Below are positions 14,417 to 19,929 of a stretch of 19,929 nt of DNA, one piece after another. Below the pieces are notes generated by a model. It was given only the letters and a program-made list of their open reading frames with translations, ran no database searches and was not told the origin of the DNA. Position 1 is the stretch's first letter. Each line of letters starts with the position of its first letter. This DNA comes from an uncultured Eubacterium sp. (lineage in GTDB: Bacteria > Bacillota_A > Clostridia > Lachnospirales > Lachnospiraceae), in contig CANTHI010000007.1 of the NCBI GenBank assembly GCA_947653505.1, positions 1 to 19,929 on the forward strand, in the 5' to 3' direction. A program made the position numbers and the translations under genes.

Positions 14417-15967
14417 CTAATTCAGTTTCCCATAATCTTCATCCGTATAATCTTTTTTTACATCCCAGTTCGGAAACTCCAGCTCCCCAAAATCCATACC
14501 GACAGCCTCACACGCCCGTTTCCACTCAGCCGTGGATTCCTCTGCCAAGGTCTTTAGAGAAGAATCATATTCCGCAATGCTTTTGGAAATAATCCCCTGT
14601 ACAATAGCTCCCAGACTTGGCTGCACATCCTTGATCTCAGCATAAAGGTCATTTGCCTTTTCATTTCTTTTGACAATCGTCGGAACGATCCTGGACGTTT
14701 CTTCCGCGATCGTATAATAGTCCTTCATAATTTCATTGGACATATATTCTTCATTGATCGAAGGGATGACGGATACAAACGTGCCGTCTGCGACACAGCC
14801 TGGCTGATAGCCGTATTCCTCGCTGTACAGTGCCATTAAATATTCCGCCGCTTCCCGCGGGTGTGCGGACTGCTTGTAGATACCCATCCACGGGGACAGC
14901 TCACCGGCCTGTACATACGTATCGCTCACGCCGTCAGGTACCGGAACCGGCATAACGCCATAGTTCAGATCCGGATAATCCGCGTCCCACTGTGAGATAC
15001 ACCACATCTCCCGACAGAGAAACGCAGCCTGCCCGTGAGCGAACAGCTCTCTGGCTTCCGGTGCGCTGATATTGACCGTATCCGGATGGATGCTGCCGTC
15101 ATCAGTCAGTCCCTGAATCAGGTCCATTGCCTGTTTCATTTCTTTGGTATCGTAAGGAGCTGCGCCGTTGTCGGTCAGTACTTTTGTCGTGGCAGCTATT
15201 TTACCGCCAGCAGCCGCGGCAAGGGAACGTGCCAGAACATCCATGCGGTTGGTCTGCTTTCCGCCATCGACCAGACCGTAGGTACTGCCTTTGCCGTATT
15301 CGGTGACTTTTCTGCAGGCTTCCCGAAATTCGGAGTATGTGGAAGGAATATTGCTAACGCCAGCTTCATCTAATACGTCCTTGTTGTAAAAGAACAGACA
15401 CTGGATCGTCGGCATAACTTCCGTAACGGTATACCAGTCATCTCCAATATGGGTTACACCTTCTTCAAAGGAAAGCGGATCAAACTGCTCTGCAAAGTCT
15501 TCTGTGACATAGTCATTCATCGGCTGGTACCAGCCTTCCGCAACAGCTGTATTCAGCGTCAGCCCGACCGGAATCGGAAACAGGTCCGGACCTTCTCCGG
15601 ATTTGATCATGGTAACAATTGTATTTTTGAACTGATCGACCGTGAGCATCGTGTATTCGATGTTAATGTTGGGATGTTCTTCCATAAATTTTTTGTGAAA
15701 GGCTTCCCTCTGGCCAGCGGAGCCGTCACTCCAGTCTACGACACGCAGCGTAATCTTATCCGTATCTTTATCAGAATCAGAATTTTTTGAATTTGAATTT
15801 TCAGAGTCCGGATTTTGGGAGCCCGCATCTTTGGAATCCGTATTTCCAGTTGTGGTTTCGTTTCCATTTTTCTGTCCGCCCGTTGACGGCATGGCTCCGC
15901 AGCCTGCAAGCGCAGATACGGTAAGTACGGCAGTCAGCAGGATGGTACTGAGTCTTTGTTTTTTCAT
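14417..15967 (-). CDS. sugar ABC transporter substrate-binding lipoprotein
   Basis: This is the extracellular receptor of a carbohydrate importer of the family-1 (MalE-like) type. The 516-residue precursor has a signal peptide ending LAGC with the lipid-bearing Cys at 23, then a Ser/Asn/Asp-rich linker to about residue 70, then the binding fold: ITLRVVDWSDG, FMEEHPNINIEY, SGEGPDLFPI, and CLFFYNKDVLDEAGV, all typical of the family. The ligand cannot be deduced from sequence. GAGGAAA lies ahead of ATG 15967. It is the last gene of the operon, 78 bases after the second permease, although in most such operons the binding protein comes first. Confidence 0.93.
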   Translation of the reverse strand: MKKQRLSTILLTAVLTVSALAGCGAMPSTGGQKNGNETTTGNTDSKDAGSQNPDSENSNSKNSDSDKDTDKITLRVVDWSDGSAGQREAFHKKFMEEHPNINIEYTMLTVDQFKNTIVTMIKSGEGPDLFPIPVGLTLNTAVAEGWYQPMNDYVTEDFAEQFDPLSFEEGVTHIGDDWYTVTEVMPTIQCLFFYNKDVLDEAGVSNIPSTYSEFREACRKVTEYGKGSTYGLVDGGKQTNRMDVLARSLAAAAGGKIAATTKVLTDNGAAPYDTKEMKQAMDLIQGLTDDGSIHPDTVNISAPEARELFAHGQAAFLCREMWCISQWDADYPDLNYGVMPVPVPDGVSDTYVQAGELSPWMGIYKQSAHPREAAEYLMALYSEEYGYQPGCVADGTFVSVIPSINEEYMSNEIMKDYYTIAEETSRIVPTIVKRNEKANDLYAEIKDVQPSLGAIVQGIISKSIAEYDSSLKTLAEESTAEWKRACEAVGMDFGELEFPNWDVKKDYTDEDYGKLN

Positions 15968-16015
15968 CGTGTTTTCCTCCAGATCATATATTTTTGGGAT
16001 TTGAAAAGGTTATTG

Positions 16016-16040
16016 TTTTTGCCGCGTGTTTTTTGCCGCG
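16016..16040. repeat. 11-bp direct repeat between permease and binding-protein genes
   Basis: TTTTTGCCGCG occurs at 16016-16026 and 16030-16040, just upstream (in transcription sense) of the binding-protein gene. Its role is unknown; it may be chance. Confidence 0.4.
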
Positions 16041-16045
16041 ATGGA

Positions 16046-16888
16046 TCAGCTCTTTACAGCGCCTGCAATCCCTTCCACAAAGTGTCTTTGCATAAAGATA
16101 AACAGGATAATGACCGGAATCACGGCTATGGTGCCGCCTGCGGCAATACCGGTCCAGTCAACCGTATTTTCACCCTTGAACGCGTAGAGTCCTACGGCAA
16201 GTGTACGGGAAGCCGGGGAGTTCAGTGTTAATACAAGTGGCAGCATAAATGCGTTCCATGCCCAGATCGTTTCCATAATGACGACGGTCGTCGCAACTGG
16301 TTTGCACAACGGCATCATAATATGGAAAAATGTCTGGAAAAAATTGCACCCGTCCATTTTTGCAGCTTCTTCCAGCTCGCGCGGCACAGATTCAAAAAAG
16401 CTGGTAAACAGCAGCAAAAAGATGACATGCGCCCCGCCGGCCTGGGATAAAATAAGTCCGGTTTTGGTTCCGACCAGATGCATACTTTTTACGACCTCAT
16501 ATGTCGGAATGATCGTGCTTACAAGCGGGATGGCAATGCTTGCCAGAAAGACCGCCATGCACAGATTCCGGCCGGGAAACCGGAAGCGTCCCATCGCATA
16601 TCCGGCCATCATGGTCATAATCCATACGATGATGACAGAACAGACGGTGACAATGACCGTATTGATAAAATACGTCCCGAAATCTGCTTTGTTCCAGATG
16701 CGGATCACATTTTCCAGCGTCGCTGACTCCGGAATCAGCCCCAGACGGTTTTCAAAGAACTCGGACTGGCTCTTAAAGGATGCAGATATCATCCAGATAA
16801 AAGGATAGATCCAGATAAATCCAATGCCTGCCAGCAAAAGATGCGTAATGGCTTTTTTTGTAACCCGGACTGTTTTTTCTCCATTCAT
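16046..16888 (-). CDS. sugar ABC transporter permease, MalG-like
   Basis: This 280-residue inner-membrane subunit has about six helices and belongs to the binding-protein-dependent permease family. The EAA loop that docks on the ATPase is EEAAKMDGCNFFQTFFHIMMP at roughly 187-207. The N-terminus HLLLAGIGFIWIYPFIWMISASFK is typical of MalG-type subunits. AAGGAGG lies immediately upstream, and the gene starts 12 bases after the first permease stop. No ATPase gene is in this operon within the window; such importers often borrow a shared MsmK/MalK-type ATPase encoded elsewhere. Confidence 0.93.
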   Translation of the reverse strand: MNGEKTVRVTKKAITHLLLAGIGFIWIYPFIWMISASFKSQSEFFENRLGLIPESATLENVIRIWNKADFGTYFINTVIVTVCSVIIVWIMTMMAGYAMGRFRFPGRNLCMAVFLASIAIPLVSTIIPTYEVVKSMHLVGTKTGLILSQAGGAHVIFLLLFTSFFESVPRELEEAAKMDGCNFFQTFFHIMMPLCKPVATTVVIMETIWAWNAFMLPLVLTLNSPASRTLAVGLYAFKGENTVDWTGIAAGGTIAVIPVIILFIFMQRHFVEGIAGAVKS

Positions 16889-16900
16889 AGGTCTTCCTCC

Positions 16901-17827
16901 TTACATTTGTGCGCGCTTATTCAGACGGCTTTTGACAGAATTTAAGACAAGTCCGATGATGATAATAACGATGCCAAAGAACATCGCTGCCGCGCTTGCA
17001 TAGCCGAGTCTTGGCATACCAATCTCACTCGAAAACGCATTCCGGTATACATATGTGGCAATCACATCCGTTGCATAAAAAGGTCCGCCCTCTGTCATAG
17101 TCTTTACAATATCAAATACCTTCAGGGAGTTGATCGTGCACAAAATAGCGATGATGCCGCCCGTCGGTGCAATCAGTGGGAGTACAATATGAAAAAATGT
17201 CCGGCCTCTGCCAGCACCGTCGATCGTGGCAGCCTCATATACGTCCTGTGACACTCCCTGCAGCCCTGCAAGCCAGTAGATCATATAAGTACCGCAGTCT
17301 TTCCAGAGCGAGATAATGACAAGCGTCGGCATGGCCGCTTTTGCATCTCCCAGAAAATTAACCGGCTGATCCAGAATGTGCAGCGTAGTGAGCAGGTGGT
17401 TTACGGGACCCTGCACGCCTAGCAGAAAGATCATGATAATACCGATAACAGACGCGGTCGTGATAACCGGAATAAAATACATGGTCCGGTATACCGCACG
17501 TCCCTTCAGCCGTTCATTATTCAGCATATAAGCCAGAAACAGCGAAACAGCCAGCTCCAGTGGAACGATCATAATCATATACCGGAAGCTGTTAAAAAAC
17601 GCGTTCCAGAACAGATTGTCCCGCATCAGCTCCTTATAATTGGCCAGACCGACGAACGACGCGTCTGAGGTCATTCCTGACCAGTCCAGCAAAGAATACT
17701 GGATACTGCAAATGATCGGGTAGCCCTGAAACAGGATGTAAAACCCCACTGCAGGCAGCATAAACAGCCAGCACCATGCATGGGTTCGGTAACGGTCTTT
17801 TTTCAGGTTAGATTTCGTCCGGGCCAT
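16901..17827 (-). CDS. sugar ABC transporter permease, MalF-like
   Basis: This is the partner permease, 308 residues with about six helices. LFMLPAVGFYILFQGYPI is the usual first helix, and YEAATIDGAGRGRTFFHIVLPLIAP is the EAA docking loop (quoted here for EAA...G and the following HIVLP). I start at ATG 17827 because GGAGGAA lies 7-9 bases upstream and the protein then begins MARTKSNLKK, as in the family. The open frame extends to 17917, but that part is inside the sulfatase gene. With this start the gene overlaps the sulfatase 3' end by 20 bases, implying coupled translation. Confidence 0.92.
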   Translation of the reverse strand: MARTKSNLKKDRYRTHAWCWLFMLPAVGFYILFQGYPIICSIQYSLLDWSGMTSDASFVGLANYKELMRDNLFWNAFFNSFRYMIMIVPLELAVSLFLAYMLNNERLKGRAVYRTMYFIPVITTASVIGIIMIFLLGVQGPVNHLLTTLHILDQPVNFLGDAKAAMPTLVIISLWKDCGTYMIYWLAGLQGVSQDVYEAATIDGAGRGRTFFHIVLPLIAPTGGIIAILCTINSLKVFDIVKTMTEGGPFYATDVIATYVYRNAFSSEIGMPRLGYASAAAMFFGIVIIIIGLVLNSVKSRLNKRAQM

Positions 17828-19337
17828 AGCTTTGTTCCTCCAATTCATATAAATATTTTTTGCGGACTGCACAGGTGATCGGAAGTCCTGTATCGTAATC
17901 CAGCTGTACCGGTTCATAACCGTCCGGTTCCCGTTGTCTGGTGTAGCCCTCGTTGTCCCAGCACGGGGTAAATTCCCTGTTCCAGGGCCTTGCAGACCAC
18001 TGGTAGCCGCGGTAAGGATCTCTGGTATCGTTCATGTGACGGATTAACAGCCGGTGGTGTGCTTTGATGACAGGCAGGTACGACGGGTCCTGGATGCGGT
18101 TTTTCGTTTCACATGGATCTGTTGTCAGATCATAAAATTCATCCTGATCGAGCAGATGGATGGCCAGCTTGTAGTGCTCAGAGATGACAGCCCGCATAAG
18201 CTGCAGCCCGCCGAATCCGTCATGATCCGTTTCATATCTTGTAAATTCCATAAATACCGCTTCATGGATCGTTTTTCCAGCATCGTATATCTGCGGCAGC
18301 ATGCTGCAGCCTGACAGCTGTTTTGGAACCGGAATGCCAAAATAATCCAGTATCGTAGGAACGATGTCAATGTGTGAAGCGGGAGCGTTTACGACCTTTC
18401 CTTTTTCACCGCCGCTTATAATCAGGGGGACATTGGCCACTTCCCGGTATACAGCCGCATTTTTGGAATACAGTCTGTGCGCCCCCAGCATATCCCCGTG
18501 ATCCGAGGTAAACAGGACAAGCGCGTCTGGAAATCTGCTGCGGACCAGCTCCAGAATCCGCCCTATTTCGTAGTCGACAAAGGAATTGCATCCAAACAGC
18601 AGAGTCAGGGCGTCTGAGGGATTTCTCAGACTGCTTTCGGGGACGTTTAAATAACTGCCGGCCCAAAGCCTCTGCATCAGCGGTTTGTCTTTCAGTTCAT
18701 CCGTAAAACGGGGTGACGGGTCAAACTTAAAATCAGCATACATCGTGTTATAAGGGGAAGGGCACAGCGACGGCGCATGCGGCTCGTCATACGATACCGT
18801 AAGAAAAAAATCCTGCCTGTCATGCTGCTTAAGATAGCGGATGGCCCGGTCTGTGCAGCGGTGCGCGTAGGTAAACTCTTCCGTGAAATCAGGGGAAAAA
18901 GCCTCGGAGGACTGTCTGGAACGGACCCGCTCGCTCAGGTTCAGCTCCTCTAAGTAGTTTTTCATATCATACCAGTAATCAGCATCCCATCCATCCGGAC
19001 ATGTGCCAAGTCCGAAATAATCTCCCCCGTCCAGATGCCATTTTCCAATGTAGCCGCAGGAAATGCCGCAGTTTGTCAGACGCTGCCCGATAGTCTTTAC
19101 ATCAGCGCCCAGAGAAGCGCCATTTGCAATCATTCCATTTTCATGCGGAAACAGTCCTGTAAAGATAGCGCTGCGTGCAGGTCCGCATACCGGCTGGCAG
19201 GTATATGCATTTTCGTAGCGGATTCCTTCCGCTGCCAGGGCGTCCAGATTGGGCGTATGCATGCGTTTGTCCCCATAGCATCCAAGCATTTCCTTACATG
19301 TAGTATCTGTCATAATTAAAATAACCTGTTTTTTCAA
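17808..19337 (-). CDS. sulfatase (formylglycine-dependent), cytoplasmic type
   Basis: It hydrolyses a sulfate ester, probably on a sugar imported by the adjoining transporter. The 509-residue protein carries the CxPxR motif CGPAR at 51-55, where Cys 51 must be converted to formylglycine by an anSME-type enzyme, not encoded here. Metal and active-site residues are visible: Asp 11, Lys 99 and His 101 in GKWHLDG, His 187 in EPHAP, D279-H280 in SDHGD, and Lys 292. Residue 12 is Thr where many sulfatases have a second Asp. There is no signal peptide: the chain begins directly with the first strand (MKKQVILIMTD). The start is TTG 19337 with AAAGGAG 8 bases upstream. The sulfated substrate is unknown. 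Confidence 0.92.
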   Translation of the reverse strand: MKKQVILIMTDTTCKEMLGCYGDKRMHTPNLDALAAEGIRYENAYTCQPVCGPARSAIFTGLFPHENGMIANGASLGADVKTIGQRLTNCGISCGYIGKWHLDGGDYFGLGTCPDGWDADYWYDMKNYLEELNLSERVRSRQSSEAFSPDFTEEFTYAHRCTDRAIRYLKQHDRQDFFLTVSYDEPHAPSLCPSPYNTMYADFKFDPSPRFTDELKDKPLMQRLWAGSYLNVPESSLRNPSDALTLLFGCNSFVDYEIGRILELVRSRFPDALVLFTSDHGDMLGAHRLYSKNAAVYREVANVPLIISGGEKGKVVNAPASHIDIVPTILDYFGIPVPKQLSGCSMLPQIYDAGKTIHEAVFMEFTRYETDHDGFGGLQLMRAVISEHYKLAIHLLDQDEFYDLTTDPCETKNRIQDPSYLPVIKAHHRLLIRHMNDTRDPYRGYQWSARPWNREFTPCWDNEGYTRQREPDGYEPVQLDYDTGLPITCAVRKKYLYELEEQSYGPDEI

Positions 19338-19574
19338 TATGGATTCTCCTTTCTTATCAGATTTTACAGACGGACCACAGATATATCACGCTGCCTCCTT
19401 TCCGGTCAGATAGTGCCTGTCTGTTGTTCCTGCAATTCTATGGTACAAAAACAATGGCGCCGGTTCCATTGCGATATTTGTTTTTCATATGGACTTTTCT
19501 GCTTTTATATGATATCCTACAAAAATCAGGAAGGCAGAGGATGTATGCCGCGCAGGCGGCGGAAGGGGGAAATT
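19338..19574. promoter_or_regulatory. divergent control region with interrupted palindrome
   Basis: This 237-base gap separates the sulfatase operon from the AraC-type gene. AAAAACAATGG (19447-19457) faces CCATTG (19466-19471) plus TTGTTTTT (19478-19485), a two-part inverted repeat that could be a regulator site. On the plus strand TTCATA (19484-19489) and TATGAT (19508-19513), 18 bases apart, form a weak promoter candidate for the regulator gene. On the minus strand TTGCAG with TATCTG 17 bases on is a weak candidate for the sulfatase operon. No catabolite-control cre site was recognised. Confidence 0.4.
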
Positions 19575-19929
19575 ATGATTAACATCAGCGGACATTTGCG
19601 CGACAGGAGAAACGTGCTGGGATTTTGTGATGAAAGCGTTGCCATTATGGTAAACTGCTGTGGAAAACAGACTTTTTCAGAACAGGATTATTTTCTAAAC
19701 CGTGAAAACGGACGGCTGGATTACCAGATCATCTACGTATATAAAGGCGCCGGACACTTTTGTCTGGACCAGAAATGGACCAGGCTGCCTGCAGGACATG
19801 TGATTTTATACCGTCCTATGGAACCGCAGCAGTATCACTATTATGCGAAAGACAGGCCGGAAATTTACTGGATTCATTTTACAGGCAGCCAGTGTGAGGA
19901 CGTATTGGAACGCTACGGAATGGCAAACT
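19575..19929 (+). CDS. AraC-family transcriptional regulator, N-terminal part
   Basis: The gene runs off the window after 118 codons, so the DNA-binding half is not seen. The visible part is the cupin-like sensing domain common in AraC regulators of sugar operons: LDYQIIYVYKGAGHF, then LPAGHVILYRPMEPQQYHYY, then PEIYWIHFTG, ending ERYGMAN. GGAAGGGGGA lies just ahead of ATG 19575. Divergent placement from the sulfatase and sugar importer genes makes it their likely activator, with a sulfated sugar or its breakdown product as inferred ligand. Confidence 0.85.
   Translation, partial: MINISGHLRDRRNVLGFCDESVAIMVNCCGKQTFSEQDYFLNRENGRLDYQIIYVYKGAGHFCLDQKWTRLPAGHVILYRPMEPQQYHYYAKDRPEIYWIHFTGSQCEDVLERYGMAN

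Noticed and set aside
14332..14592. Plus-strand gene running into the sugar-binding protein gene
   Set aside because: Past about 14400 it is only the reverse of the binding-protein coding sequence. The start has no ribosome binding site.

Overview
The window looks like a chromosomal stretch from a spore-forming, gut-type Clostridia, most likely Lachnospiraceae. This is inferred from a spoIIID-type sporulation regulator, strong AGGAGG-type ribosome binding sites, frequent TTG starts, and the style of the nucleoside and sugar ABC systems. No rRNA, tRNA, insertion sequence or CRISPR array was seen. The genus cannot be fixed from the sequence alone.

Left part (1-3900). A spoIIID gene has a plausible sigma-E promoter, and its TTG start overlaps the stop of a possible 24-codon Cys-containing ORF. 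Next come an unrecognised coiled-coil/four-helix membrane protein, a Uma2-family nuclease gene broken by an early frameshift, a VapBC-like toxin-antitoxin pair on the minus strand, and a minus-strand CmpB-type (putative type IV ABC) membrane protein.

Centre (3900-14190). Ten plus-strand genes form one nucleoside uptake and catabolism cluster: a BMP-family nucleoside-binding lipoprotein, a double-domain ABC ATPase, two permeases, uridine phosphorylase, deoxyribose-phosphate aldolase (deoC), cytidine deaminase (cdd), phosphopentomutase (deoB), a Crp/Fnr-type regulator and a purine nucleoside phosphorylase. Together they would import nucleosides, deaminate cytidine, split uridine and purine nucleosides by phosphorolysis, convert (deoxy)ribose 1-phosphate to the 5-phosphate, and cleave deoxyribose 5-phosphate to glyceraldehyde 3-phosphate and acetaldehyde. 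A hairpin terminator after the binding-protein gene probably sets its excess over the rest of the transporter. The oddest feature of the window is here: three successive gene junctions (permease/udp, udp/deoC, deoC/cdd) each carry a different short tandem repeat. One has rewritten the C-terminus of udp, and one has built a 50-residue Gln-periodic N-terminal extension on cdd.

Right part (14190-19929). After a degraded coding remnant comes a minus-strand operon, in transcription order: a cytoplasmic-type sulfatase with the CxPxR formylglycine motif, two sugar ABC permeases, and the sugar-binding lipoprotein last. A divergent AraC-type regulator gene, cut by the window end, probably controls it. 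The arrangement suggests import of an intact sulfated sugar followed by desulfation inside the cell.

I did not find a convincing wholly new multi-gene system. The best candidates for something undescribed are the junction repeats with the cdd extension, the small ORF overlapping spoIIID, the structured leader of the nucleoside operon, and the unknown membrane protein.
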